Shown: piece by piece, positions 23,618-35,500 of the stretch
Position numbering within the stretch: position 1 is the first letter of the stretch
Layout of the letters: each line of letters opens with the position of its first letter
Source of the DNA: Bilabrum cf. latius
Taxonomy: Eukaryota; Bigyra: Bicosoecida; Bigyra; Bicosoecida
Direction of reading: 5' to 3'
Length of the DNA stretch: 64,000 bases
Assembly (NCBI GenBank): GCA_965178125.1
Contig: OZ237754.1
Location: 992,001 to 1,056,000, forward strand
The notes under the pieces: model-generated
What the model saw: the letters and a program-made list of their open reading frames with translations, nothing else
Databases searched by the model: none
Told to the model about the DNA's origin: nothing
Position numbers and translations under genes: made by a program

Positions 23618-24031
23618 TATGCCAAAGTCGATTCCAGCTGGGACTAGCACGGTGCCTGGGTGCATGCACGTCCCATCTAGTAGCCCGGGCCAGTGCTGAG
23701 AGCCGGCACTGGATGGCCGGCATGCCAGCCTGCGTGTCTGCCAGCCAGCCAGCCAGCCTGGCGGAGCTGTATTGAGATTCGATCTGGGGTTTGGTTGAGG
23801 GTTCATACCGCGATGAATACCGGATGGCAGTGTGTTTGGCATACAGTGCCATATTTAGAGGCGTTCTCCACGTCGTCGAGCAGTCTTGGGCTCGGAAAGG
23901 CCTAAGTCATGGAAAAGCAGCTCATAGTTCGGGGCTAGGTATTAATTGTAAATGTGAGACGTGTTTCAATCTAGATCTATAGTAGCCGCTAGCGAAACCT
24001 CCTCATTCCGCAACTGAGAGCAGACCTCTCT
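23618..24031. other. Convergent intergenic region between RNF113 and WDR12 genes
   Basis: The 414 bp hold two 3' UTRs. At about 23700-23765 there is a GC-rich, partly palindromic stretch with GCCAGCCA repeats that could form a hairpin. The rest is AT-richer and shows no gene. Confidence 0.55.
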
Positions 24032-24869
24032 TTACATGCTCATGCCCAAGCCCCTGCCCCGCATGCCCCATGCAACCACTCTGCGGTCCTCGCCTCCACT
24101 CACGCCGGCATCTGCCCCGCTCCACGCGCACGCCAGCAGCTTGGGTGGCGCCCTGCTGCCTAAAGCCTTGTCAGCCCCTGCCCCTGCCCCTGCCCCTGCC
24201 CCTGAGCCTGCCGATGCCGCGGCCTCGCCTGCTCTTGCTGCTGCCCCGGCGGTCTCCTCCCCGGGCCACCCATGCCGCAGCGCGTACAGCGGCGCGCGAG
24301 GGGCCCGCAGGTCCCACGCCCGGCACGCCCCATCGTGCGCCGCAGACAGAAGCAGGTGTCGGTCTGACGGGTGCCATGCCACCGAGCTAATCCACGGCAA
24401 GCCCTTGTGCCGAAGCACTACAGAGGCCCCCGCCTTGTCCGAGCCCGCGCCAGCCCTGTCCCTGGCATCGCCCGCCCTCGTGTCCCACACGCGGGCCGTC
24501 CCGTCCGAGTGGCTCGTGGCGAGCTGCTGGCCAGAGGGCCCGGGCGACAAGCCCGTCGGCGTCTTGCCCACGGCCACCCGCTGTCGCAGCGCCTCTGGAG
24601 GCACCGCTCGGGATCGAGACGCGGCGTCGCCCGAGGACCCCGCCCCCAGCAGCCTCTCCGTGTCCCAAAGACAGAGGCTACGGTCCCAGGAGCAAGTCGC
24701 GAGGACCGCGCCGGGCACTCCGAGGCCAGAGGACGCCCCGGCGCCGAAGGTGGCCCCACTCACGCACCCCCGGTGCATCTTGCCGAACCGGGCGGTGGGC
24801 TGCAGGACGGGGGCGGCGCTGCGCCGCCCCAGGGCCTTGCTAGGCTTGGCCCCTCCTACGCCGCCCGAT

Positions 24870-24901
<32 letters not shown>

Positions 24902-25855
24902 CCTGCCAAACGTGGGCGCCGCAGGCACGTCCCACAGCGAGACACCGCCTTCCCACTCGCCTGCAGCCACCACGCAGGATGGTCCGTCCCCAACAGCCCC
25001 AGCCCCAGCCCCAGCCCCAGCCCCAGCCCCTGCCCCTGCCGCCTCCACGGCTGCGATGCACCCGATCGAGGCCAGCCCGCCCTCCAACGTGGCGGCGTGC
25101 AGCACCGAGAGTCCGCCGCCTCTCGACGCAGAGTCCTCTGCGCCATCGTCGTCGGTCATGGGAGCAGAGGCTGCGGAAGCGCCGCTCACCGCCCCGGAGT
25201 CGGTCGCCTCCCACAGCTTGACCAGTCCCGCCTTGCACCCAGTGGCGAGACGGGTGCTGCCCGAGGAGACTGAGGATGCGCTCTCAACCACGTGCACGGC
25301 GCGAAGGGCTCGCACATGCACTCTGTTTGTCCATGCTGGGCGCGCCGCAGACAGGCCAGCAGCTGTTTTCGAAGTCGTCGCATCTGCTCGAAACAGGGCC
25401 AGAGTGCCGTCGTATGCCCCGGCGGCAACTAGGGAAGATGTGCCTGACAAACAGCCAATCCAATCTGGACGCCGCTAGCTAGTAGATCGCCTGGGTGGCT
25501 GGAGCGCTGCCACAATTTCTATCTGCACGACATCTTCTGTCGACAACAAGTGTTGTGCCTCCAGGCGTCGGACAGTGGAACCCAGTGAGTCCTGCAACAA
25601 GTGCTTATGACCCCCAGTGCCTTCCAAGGAGATATCATTAAGGCAAATCAAAAAATCAAATGGGATTGGGCTTTCGAGAGACAGCAACTAGTTCGCAACC
25701 TCGCTCAGACCAAGTCTACCCAAGTGCTGCGGCACGGCAAACGCCTGTTTGGGCAACGCCGGCGCGATTGACGCTAGCTTGGTAGTAAATACTATCCTTT
25801 GCCTGGCTACATCGTCGTCACTGGTGCTCATTCCTGAAGCAAAAGTGGACAACAT
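24032..25855 (-). CDS. WDR12/Ytm1-like ribosome biogenesis WD-repeat protein
   Basis: A single-exon frame of 607 residues runs from ATG 25855 to TAA 24034-24032. Residues ~20-125 form the NLE domain: F-T-T-K-L near the start, then L-G-L-S-E-V-A-N, and L-E-S-P-I-P-F-D-F-L-I. Seven WD-type blades follow, ending with W-D-L-R-A-P-R-A-P-L-Y, characteristic of WDR12. The family forms the PeBoW complex (PES1-BOP1-WDR12) in the nucleolus for 60S assembly. TAGs are codons 56 (25690) and 127 (25477). The first falls in the N-x-L-L of the NLE domain, so standard-code reading would destroy the domain. Propeller loops hold Ala/Gly and Glu/Asp repeats (G-A-G-A at ~25030-24990, D-E at ~24900-24870). TAA is the proposed stop; the next in-frame TGA is about 22 codons further. 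Confidence 0.92.
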
Positions 25856-25978
25856 CGCGTCGCCACCGCAACCAAAGGTACTCGCTACTTCAAGGAAACC
25901 GCGGACAAGTGCAACACGTGTGCAAACTTGTGCAACTAGCAGCTTGCCTTCATACAATTGCAAAGATACATTGTTAAG
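25856..25978. promoter_or_regulatory. 123-bp divergent promoter region between WDR12 and UBE2J genes
   Basis: The two start codons are head to head. The spacer is short and includes two stretches rich in gca/acaa but no clear TATA box. Bidirectional promoter function is inferred from spacing only. Confidence 0.45.
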
Positions 25979-26939
25979 ATGTCATCTGCTGGGAAAAGCG
26001 GCCTTACGATGCGCCGATTGGCCCGAGAGTTGAAAGCATTGCAAGCAAACCCTCCACCTGGTATTCTTGCTCGGCCGGAAAGCGCCTCTAATCCCTTCAG
26101 GGTGCATTTTTGCGTCGATGGTCCAGCAGACACTGATTATGCAGGTGGTAAATACCACGGTGTAAGAAAAAGAGAAGTGTAGGAGCATGAATCCTGCATA
26201 CCGACGTACGCAACATCTCTCTTGCCGCCACGAGCAATCATTCGTCTTCTCTCAGGTTATCATGATTCCGCCCTAGTATCCGATGAAACCACCTGGGGTA
26301 AAGCTATTTACTCCTTCGGGGAGGTTCGAACCTGGCGTTCGGTGAGGCTGAGCGCTGTGCTGGGCAATCCGGCGAATTCGATCGATTCCGACCGAATCCT
26401 CCGTCTTGCACCCAAGTACTCATCGCAGAATATGTATGTCGAATACGGACTACCACTCTGAATCTTGGAATCCGACTTGGAACCTGCAAACGATGATACT
26501 TGCGTTTCAATCCATGTTTCCAGTGGACGAGCCAGGGATAGGCGCGATCAGGCGGTCATCAGAGAGTCGGAAGCAACTTGCCAAGCAATCATTGGCATTC
26601 AATGTGTCTTAGTCTCCGTAGAAGAGTACTTTTTGTTAGCTGTTCCCCGAGATGGTTGCCGAGGCGGAGGCAGCGATGGAAGCAGAGCGAGCTGCAGCTA
26701 GGGCAAGCCACTCGGGCCCAGCGTCCGGTGCAGGAGCTGATGATGCGCCAGGAGAGCTGGCTGGGCTGTTGGACGGTGGAGCGGAAGGCGGAGGGGGGCC
26801 TAGGGCGGGAATGTAGGCGGGCGAGGAGTAGGGAGGGGTGTTTGGCAGGTGCTGCGGGTCCACTGCCAGGGCTGCTGTGGCTGCGCTGGTTGTCGGGGCT
26901 GGCATGGTGGTGCTGTTCGCGTCGGCTCTGGGGGCGTGA
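25979..26939 (+). CDS. UBE2J-type tail-anchored ER ubiquitin-conjugating enzyme (E2)
   Basis: Three exons, 25979-26161, 26256-26341 and 26429-26939, splice in phase to 259 residues ending in TGA. The UBC fold shows N-P-P-P-G-I, G-K-Y-H-G, Y-P-M-K-P-P, T-P-S-G-R-F-E and the catalytic Cys92 in R-I-C-M-S. The usual E2 H-P-N is replaced by the UBE2J-type T-x-x-G-R-F. After the core comes S-L-A-F-N and F-C-x-L-F-P-E, as in UBE2J2. A hydrophobic C-terminal helix (~237-259) ends at the stop, the tail anchor. The enzyme serves ER-associated degradation. Six TAGs (26274, 26610, 26619, 26637, 26814, 26829) are needed to reach the anchor. At 26274 and 26637 human UBE2J proteins have Glu (P-P-E-Y-P; C-E-L-F-P), so these two sites fit Gln only as a conservative change. 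Confidence 0.93.
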
Positions 26940-27651
26940 TACTTGATGGAGGAGGCGGGGGCGGAAGGATGTGGGCATGCCAGTTGGGGCACGCCTAGCT
27001 GTGTGTCTAGGCACAGGGTATAGTCGGTATTGTCTAAGCAATCTACCGAATTAGTTGTGCGTCATGCATATGGGGTGGCATGGTTGGAACATGAGCTACT
27101 GGTTGGGGGTGGGGCTCGGGCGCAAGCTCTCGGCGCGGCAGAGAAGTGCACGAGGTAGATGGTGATACGCACAAATCTCATGCAGAGGACTGGTTTCCCG
27201 AGGGGCAGTGCCGTGCCCAGCTGGGCGTGAGCACCGATGCTACGAGTAGTACCAGCGTCAGTCCTGCCAGCAAGCTGTTGGGGAGTCCAAGCTAGTTTGA
27301 GCAAGGGCGCGCTAGACCGCCTCTTCAATTCAGTGCATGTTACTGCAATTCAAATAGCACCGGTACTCACAATTGCCCGTAACGAAGGCAAGCTGGGTAT
27401 GTGCCAGTGGCGTGTGCTTTTATTGCGCTACCGCGTCGTTTGGACGACAGGTCCCCACGAACAGGGGACTGTGTTCGCAGCGCCGGTTTCGCTCAATACA
27501 TTTGCTTGTGTAAGCATTGACGTTTTCAATTGCAATTTCAGTTCATGAATTTCCCCAGCTCGTGTTAGTCGCTACGTTTCGGATTGTGGTATTCCTTACG
27601 CTATCAATTTGTGCTCAGAAAGTGCATTGAAACCCGGTTTTGGCGATCCGT
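26940..27651. other. Intergenic, no gene seen
   Basis: The 712 bp lie between the UBE2J stop and the SAPS start. Frames on both strands are short and have non-coding composition; the last ~300 bp are AT-richer, as expected for a promoter and 5' UTR. Confidence 0.55.
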
Positions 27652-30600
27652 ATGAGTGGTGGGGCAATAATGATCGAAGATGGATTTGTACCGAACGATG
27701 GTGGCGTGGATAATGGACTCTGGGCGGACGAAACTGACAATGACGAGGACCTCACAGAGATCAAAGAGGATGATTGGCCCACAGATACGAGGGAGGGGAT
27801 GGTAAAGCTTGTTGCAGCTCTGGATTAGGAGCATAGTGTGTCAGAAATTCCAACTGCGGCCGAGCAATGGCTGGAAGATGACGTGAGACCGAGCATTGCA
27901 CGCAAGTATAGCAACAGCCCGGCAAAGCGCGAATGCTGCATTCATACGTATCACGAATCTGACCGTCGCAATAAATATGTGTTTTGCGCAGTTGCATCGA
28001 CTGGACGCGCTTGCTGACATAATCGTTCGACCGAAGGTACTTCACCCGGCGGTGGCGTCAGCACTCGCTGGAGTGGGTAGCGGCGGCTCGGAGGCTAGTG
28101 CCGATTCGAAGCCGCCTACATTGCCAGGCGCTGATGAGTCTGCGGCTTCCGGCTCTTCCGCGGGTGTCGCGGGCTCGTCCCCTCCCTCCACTGGAGCGGA
28201 CGAGTCACCCGCGGCCTCGATGGAGGGCCTGGGTCTCATGACGCCTCGGGAGCACGAGCACCCTGCCGGCCTGGGGTCGGACCCGAGAGACCCTGTCCAT
28301 GTGCGTCGCTCGTTTCGCTTGATGCAGGCCCTCGTGGGCGGGCGCGTGGGGGCCACTCGTCTCCTGGCGGAGCATGGGCTGCGGCTGGGTCGGTCGCTGC
28401 TCCGTGTGTTCTCCGACGACTCCAGGGGTTCCTTCCGGCACGCGTGCTCGGTGCTGTAGCGGATCGTGCAGGCGCATCCGGAGCTCTCCGTGGAGCTGCT
28501 GTCCACGGCCTTCCGCCGCCCTGGGGGCGAGGACGAGGCAGAGCGCGCGATCGAGGCCCAGGCCCAGGCCCAGGGTGCGGGCGAAGGCGAGGGCGAGGGT
28601 GCGGGCGAGGGCGAGGGCGAGGGCGAGGGCGAGCAAGCCAGGAAGGAGAAGGAGGAAGAAGGCAGCAGTGGTGATGGCGAGACCGCCGCCGGCACTAAGA
28701 CTGCGTCCTTCCCCGGCCGGGAAGAGGCGGCGCCCGCCAGGGTGGGCGAGGCAGAGGCCACCAAGGCGTCCAGCGCGGCAGGTCGCCTGCTGCGGTTCAT
28801 CCACCACCCCGCTGTGGGGGACGCTCTCCTGCAGCTGGCCACTTGCAACCACAGGGCCTCGCACGCGGGCGGGGCCGGGGCGCAGGCCGGCATGGGCGGC
28901 CAGGGTGCGGCTGCCATGTTTGGGGGCGCCCCCCAGGAGGGGGACCCGGGGCGGCTCTACTCGGAGCAGCCGGCCCGGCCCATGCACCTGCTGGACGGGT
29001 CGCTGAGGGCGAGCGTGGCCTTCGCGGCGGATGCTCGGCTGGGCGAGGCGCTGGCGACGGAGGTGTTCGAGTGGGACCATGGGCTGGGGAGGGGGCAGGG
29101 GGCGAGAGAGTAGCAGCAGCAGCAGCAGGAGGAGGAGGAGGCAGGAAAGGGAAAAGGCGGTGAGCAGCCGCTTCGCGCTGCCCCCGAGGATGCGAAGGCT
29201 GAGGCGAGCGAGGATGTTGTCCCTGCGCCCGCCTCTGCTTCTGCCTCTGGTGCCGGTGCCGGTGCCAGTGCCGGTGCTGGAGCTGGCTCGAGCGACAAGG
29301 GCGACTAGGATGGGCGGGCCCCGCCTCCCAAGCTGAGGATCGTGGCAGACCTTCAGGAGCAGGACGAGGCAGGCGGCATCCGCAGCGACTCGCCGGCGGC
29401 CACCGCCGGGGCAGGGGGGCAGGCGCTGCGGAAGGGCAGCATCGACGCGGCTGCAGCGGTGCGGCAGGGGGACGAGGAGACGGAGGAGGCCGCGGTGCAG
29501 TCTGCGTGGAGCAGCGGGGACCAGGCGAGGCTGAGGGACGTGTCCGAGGGCGAGCATGCGCTCATGGCGGCGCATGCCCTGCACCAGCTGCTGGCCTGGG
29601 TGCAGCAGCAGGACGCCCCTGAGGCGGACCGTGTGGTGGAGCCCGTGGTGAAGAGCGACCGCGTGATCCGCGGGCTGGTGGGTGCCATCTGCGAGCCCAT
29701 CGAGAGGGCGGCAGAGGAGATCCAGCAGGCGGCAGAGGAGGGCAAGGAGAAGGGCGAGGGCGGGTCCGATGCGCCCTCGTCCGCCGCCTCTACTTCGGCA
29801 GGCACGAAAAACAAGGATGCCCTCGTGGAGTCCAAGACAGACACGGAGCTGGCGGCTGCATCCTCGGCCGCTTCGACTGCTAGCCAGCAGCCAGAGGGCC
29901 CCAAGGTGCCTCCAGCGGTGGCCAGGCAGCTGTGGAGGCCCAGCGCCAAGCAGCAGGCGGCGCTCAAGGCGCTGCACTCGCTCATGGAGCACGTGTTCCC
30001 CGAGACAATCGAGGACGAGGACGCCCAGGGACAGGCACAGCAGCTGCAGGCCATCCTCCGGCAGAGGCCGGCTCGCTAGAACCCGCTGCACCGCCATGCA
30101 GTGCTTCTCATGGCCAGGCTCATGCGGGCACTCCCCCGGCTGTGCGCGGCCATGGCTCACCTGCACGAGCTGCTGCACCCGGGCACAGCGGCCGCGGTGG
30201 TGAGGCTCAAGAAGGCCTCTGGCGGCGGGTCGGGGAGCAGTTCCCCAGCAGCAGCGGGAGGCAGCGGCAAGAAGAAGAGGGGCAGGCGGAGCCGGAGGCG
30301 GCGCACGGGCGGGGACGGGGGATCCAAGAGCGGCGGGAGCACGCCGAGCAAGGATGACAAGGACAAGGATGACAAGGACAAGGAGGGCAAGGAGCAGGGC
30401 GCCAGTGTGGGGCATGCAGAGGCCACTGCCGGCACCATGGGCCCGCACGCGGTGCACCACCCGGGACACGTCGTGAACGTTCCCTTCGGCAGCCTGCGGC
30501 TTGGCGTGATGCGCCTTGTGGCGGCAGTCGTGGAGCGGAAGCCCCGCAGCGCGCTGGAGCGGTGCAGCGGGGAGGGCGCGGCCAAGGAGGCCACCAAATC

Positions 30601-31999
30601 GGCCGAAGGGGCGCCGGGGGGTCGCGTGCCGGAGCCGCCGGCCACTCTGGGCGGCTGGGAGGGTCCTGGCGTGTGGGGGGCCTGCGTGGTGTGGCTCCTC
30701 GAGTACCAGCACTCGACCATGTGGCACAACGTGCTGGAGCGGCTGGTGCGGGCCGCCGTGCAGTCGAGGCACGGCCCCACACTGGAGCGCATGGTGTCCT
30801 CTGGCCGCATGGCGTACGCTCTCACCCAGCTCTACGTGGCTGCGGCCCCGCCCTACTCCCCCGCGGGGTGGAGCATGCGGGTGGCCCGGGCCTGCCTCGA
30901 GGGCGTGCCCCCCAGGGGCAGCAGCAAGGCCAGGGAACTCCCCAGGCGGCCTCGGGGCAGCCCCCCCGTGGATGTGCACCGCTTGCGGCCGCTGGTGCGC
31001 GCAGCTGACTCCCTCACCAAGCGGCTGCCCCGATCCGGCCGCTCTTCTGCGCAGGGCGTCACCCGCCGCATCCTCAACATGATCCGGCTGGCAGGAGAGG
31101 CCAAGGCGTTCTCCTCCGAGGTGGAGAGGTACCTGGGCATGAGTGAGTGGTGGGCCGCCGTGCAGGACCTGCTGCTGGCGGACTCGTACGAGGAGCTGAG
31201 GCCGCTGGTGCGGGCCCCGCGCAAGCAGTCACCCAACCTGATGCTCATGCGGCTGCTGGGGCAGGCTGTGCCTGACGAGGACAAGGACAACGAGGCTGAG
31301 GAGGGGTGGAGCGACTCTGACGGGGACGAGGACGTGGTGCGAGCCGATGCGGTGCTGGCTGAGCTGGGGCTCGATGAGGAGGGCGAGGGGCCCGCGATGG
31401 GGGGCGCTGCTGCTGCTGCTGCTGCGGGGGAGAACAAGAACAAGGACAAGGATGAAGATGCCGAGCAGCCCGGGGTGGGACCCACCACCGAACCTCCCCG
31501 TCTGTCGGAGGATGCTTCGAAGGTGCTGTCGACGAGGCGGGACAGGTGGAGGGGGCGGCTGGGCCTGGGGTCCACTCTGGCCAAGGCCCTGGATCTGGGG
31601 GAGCTGTAGGTGGGCAAAGATGGGGGCGGGTCCAAGGGGGCAGGCACGCCAGAGAAATCGCCAAGGGTACCTCCTTCCCCTCCAGTGCCGGGGGCCGGCA
31701 GCCAGGGCCAGAGGCAGGGTGGGAGTGGGAGTGGAGGAGGTGCCCCGGGAGGTGGGCAGCCAGGCGGACAAATCCTGCAACTGCAGGCGGCGCTGCAGCA
31801 GCTGGCATCGGCGAGACAGGGTGGGGCACAGCCCCCTCAGCGTGCTGGGGCGACTGGTGGCGCGACTGGGGCTGGGAGCGGCCAGGTGCAGCTGAACCAA
31901 GCGCCGTCTGGGCGAGCCGGTGCCGGGTTGATCGGCACGGGCAATGGCGCGAGTCCAGCAGGCGACGATGAGAGTGATCCCATGGATGAGATGGACTGA
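27652..31999 (+). CDS. SAPS-domain protein, probable PP6-type phosphatase regulatory subunit
   Basis: Exon 1 is 27652-27882 (77 codons), with a 109-bp intron and exon 2 27992-31999, giving 1,412 residues and TGA. In-frame TAGs lie at 27826, 28457, 29111, 29306, 30077 and 31607. The N-terminus is acidic. The helical core resembles the SAPS family: an (x)-D-I-I-V-R-P block, P-F-G-S-L-R-L-x-V-M-R-L-V-A, E-Y-Q-H-S-T-M-W-H-N-V-L-E matching the family's W-N-N-x-L-H-N, and G-V-T-R-R-I-L-N-M-I matching the G-H-L-T-R-I-x-N block. Low-complexity insertions (E-G-A-G repeats 28560-28640, poly-Gln 29110-29130, K-D-K-D 30350-30390) separate the helices. The TAG at 29111 starts a CAG run. SAPS proteins direct Sit4/PP6 phosphatases. 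Identification rests on motif resemblance, so it is moderate. The 3' end is duplicated at 53627-53988. Confidence 0.68.
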
Positions 32000-32502
32000 G
32001 GGAAAGTTTCTGTCGATTTATTGCGTTGGTTCCGTGTGCATAGCAGAGTGTTCCTTCGTTCGAACAGTCGAGATTCTGCGTCGCTGCAAGTCTATGGTTA
32101 CTACCTGGCTCAGTAGTACCCATGCGACACCAATGGCTAGATTTCAGAACAGAAATCGGTTAGTTGGACTAGGAACCCCTAGACCTATTCCGGATCGATC
32201 GGATCCACGGAAGTAGATGCCTCACTGATTTCAAAGTTGGCGATGGGGGTCACCAGCTTGAAGCATTGTTCACCTTGCCCAAGAAGCAATTTACGCGATA
32301 CAAAAGCTGACTAGTTGGGTACTTTGGAGACGATATTTCATATTTCATTGTTGGCATCAGCCGTAGTACTGTTTGTGAGGGAATTATAGGACACATGTTG
32401 TATTCTGCTCTCTGAGCATTTCCAACGCACCTTTCAAAACCTGAGCCTGCTCAATCGTTGCAGGTCGTATAATTGGCGAACGGAATACCATACAGACAAA
32501 AC
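32000..32502. other. Intergenic: SAPS 3' UTR and upstream region of the giant receptor gene
   Basis: The first ~56 bp are shared with the duplicate at 53.9 kb and are part of the 3' UTR. A GATCGATCGGATCC block lies at 32190-32205. The rest is AT-richer and carries no coding signal; it presumably contains the promoter of the 20-kb gene. Confidence 0.55.
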
Positions 32503-35500
32503 ATGTTTGTATCAACAGTGGCAACTTTGACCGTTCTTGTGCCTTTGGCAAGCGCATTGCCTCAAGCCACAGACCATGCTACCACGTGGCCCACGGCGCT
32601 CGCGGAGTCTATCCCTGCTAATCTGACGACTGTTTTACGGCCAAGTGTAATGATATCAGGCATTGGATTCGATTCTGGTGCACTGATTTACGTAGGCAAC
32701 GAAGAAGGCGGGGAAATTGAGCCAGTGGTTTTGCTGCGCGCAGGGTTCTCCGATTCTGATGCCTACATGATTGACGCGCGTACCAGCAGGACTGGGAGCT
32801 GGACAGCCAAAGTTCCACCGCCTAGCATAAGTTACAGCCAGAAGAGGGTTGCATTCTTTTCAAGAGATCCATCTACAGCTGGTCTTGAGCTAAACATGAT
32901 TGCTTCCGTTTCGGGCTCGGCGATTGACCGCTACCGCATTGACACTACAATAGTGACGGGCTCGGGTCTTCGCGTGAGACTTGGCCATTTGAATACGGAC
33001 CTTGCGCCAATTTGGATCAACAATGACGTGGTCTGCGCATCAGGCCAGCTTCTTTTCGAAGGCAGCGGGGCTGACTTTGGTTCCGCAGTCGTTTGTCACG
33101 ATGCGCGGCGCCAGCTAGAGAGGGGCATGTATGTCGTGACCAACTCGAATGGTGCAGTCCCGGGGCAATCTGTCACCCGTGTTGACGACTCTGTCGCGTG
33201 TTTTTACAGGAGTAGCCCTGGATCAGGAACAGAGCTTGCTTGCTTCAACGTCTCGGCAACTTCATCAATTCCGAATGCACGCCGTGCAGCGGAAGCGGTT
33301 GGTACAGTCTACGATCCGATAGCGTCGAATCCCATCGTATGTGGAAGCGAGTGGGTTTGCGACATGGCATATTCGAGCGGGCTGGTTCAGCCGGTCTGCA
33401 TCAACATCAAGACGAACGCGACTTCGAACGGCACGAAGGTCCCTGCAGCCGTCGCGTCACCGCCGGTGTGGCAATGCAGCGTTGGCCCAAGTATCGTTTA
33501 CGACTCTGCCTCCATGCCTGTGTACTGGGAGGTTGGTACGGAGACCGCACCGAGTACGCCAGAAGTGCAGCGGTCCGACGGTTCGGCCTTGGACGTTGTA
33601 GCTGCAGATTTGCACGTCAACACTGACATTCGGACCTCGATCATCATCACTGAGCAGTACGAACAAGATGGCCAGTAGCTGAAGTGCGCCGCGGCGTGGT
33701 ATCCGGCCAAATCGAACATCGCGAAGTGCATGATTGAGACGGCTTCGGATCTGAAAGTGCTCAAGATCATGCGACTTTCGAACCAGTACGAGCAGTACTT
33801 TGTGTTTTTCTCCAACACAACTGAGATGTTCTCATTCTTCTTCAATGGCAACGACGGCCTGCCGTTCATCATCCCGTACCAGACCCTGTCGGGACCCGCC
33901 CTGCACGGCAGCGACATCTACGTGCTGCCAAACGTGGGCAAGTATTCGAACAATGCGGTCGCCTTCGTGTCCACTGACCCGAGGTACAAGGGCATTCGAT
34001 ACTGGCCTGGTGATCTGGAATCCTCTGCCCAGCTGCTGACGACCGCATTCAAGGCCCCGGCGGGCGAGATGATGCCGATGCCGCTGGTGCTGGTGCAGGG
34101 CACGCCCCCCGTGGGCTCGCCTCCGCCACCCCCGCTTGACCATGACATCCCAGCGCTTGTGTTCCCTGGCAACGACCCAATAACAGGTAAGGATAACGCG
34201 GCTTTTCTGGGACTCGAGACGTACTACTACGCCACCCAGGTGCTCACCGCGGCATGGACCGAGCCGGTGGGGCACTCGAGAATCGGGTTCAACAGCTCGT
34301 TCGTGGAGACGTCCGAGGCGGTGTATATTTCAACCACGGAAACATCTTGCGCGTACTATCTCGACACGCACAACCTCTTTTCGGACTGGGCATGCTTCGG
34401 CAGCGAGAGCAAGGAGCCCTTCAAGCCGTGGGATCTGCCCAGCCATCCATTGGACGAGACGCAGGCGTGGGAGCCTAGCCTCAATTTCACCGAGTCAGTT
34501 TGGAGGGTCGAAGGGGGTGGGCTTCTGATCGAGGATCGCACTCATAACGTGCTGCGGTACTTCGACGGGAGCGTCGCACCCCGTGCCATCCCCCTGCCCC
34601 ACAACCTGTCATCGCGAGCGGGCGAGTCCGAGGTGCAGGCGCACCTGGCCCAGGAGCGCTACCTCGTCCTCGTGCTGCCCGTCCCGCATCCTGTCAATGG
34701 GAATGAGCCAGTCGTGGTGGACCTCAATACGTGGAGTGTTTGCACGGCTGACATCAACCCTGGTGTCGCTGGGTCGTCGCCCCTCCTGGCCGGCATCGTG
34801 CTGGACACGTATGCCGTGTTTCAGGCCAGCAGCCCTGACACTGGAGTCGAGCCCTGGTACTGGACGGTTGAAGACTGCTCAACAAAGGATCCAGTCGTGA
34901 TTAGCACTGTGGCGGGATCTAGCTCGATGGTATCATCTGCAGGCGAGTCTTTCTCAACTCCCGGGTCACCGATCATAGTGAGGGCACACGGGGATGTGCC
35001 CAGTGACGGCGGCTCGCTGATCAAGCTCATTGAGACCCCCGACCAGGACGTTCAGCTGACGCTTGATACCATTGAGGTTGCATCGAATAGTGATGAGTAC
35101 CCGCTGCCCTCCAACAGTGCCCTCGTCAACGACGAAGTGGCCCTGGCCAGGGTGGACTCGTCAGGCGTCGTATCGGTCTTTTTCATGGACGACACCTACT
35201 AGATGGTGCATTCGAGCACCCAGGCGTCCACTCTTTCTGGCAGCAGCCTTGCAGTGGATGGAGTGGATGTGTTGGATGCCGCTACTGGTGAGATTGCGGT
35301 TCAGATCGTCTTGCCGTCTAGCCTGGACAGGGCCCTGCTACTGTTCGATCGGACCTCTGTCAGCGCGAGCGAAGTGCACTACTTCAGCTCCGGCTTGCCT
35401 GCGTACGTACTTCCGTCCGGATGGATATGCTGGGGAGACACAAAATCGGTTTCCGAGGGAGAAGAGCCTTCCTGCCTGGCGCGGTACCCGGGCGGGTCCA

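Noticed and set aside
24036-25478. A 480-codon plus-strand frame
   Set aside because: It is the mirror of the WDR12 gene; the minus strand carries the recognisable NLE and WD domains.
26320-26335. tRNA B-box-like word (ggttcgaacct)
   Set aside because: It lies inside a UBE2J exon encoding G-R-F-E-P, with no matching A-box or cloverleaf.
28205-30979. A 924-codon open frame on the minus strand
   Set aside because: It is antisense to the SAPS gene and has biased H/R/L/P composition. It stays open because of the GC-rich codon pattern of the real gene.
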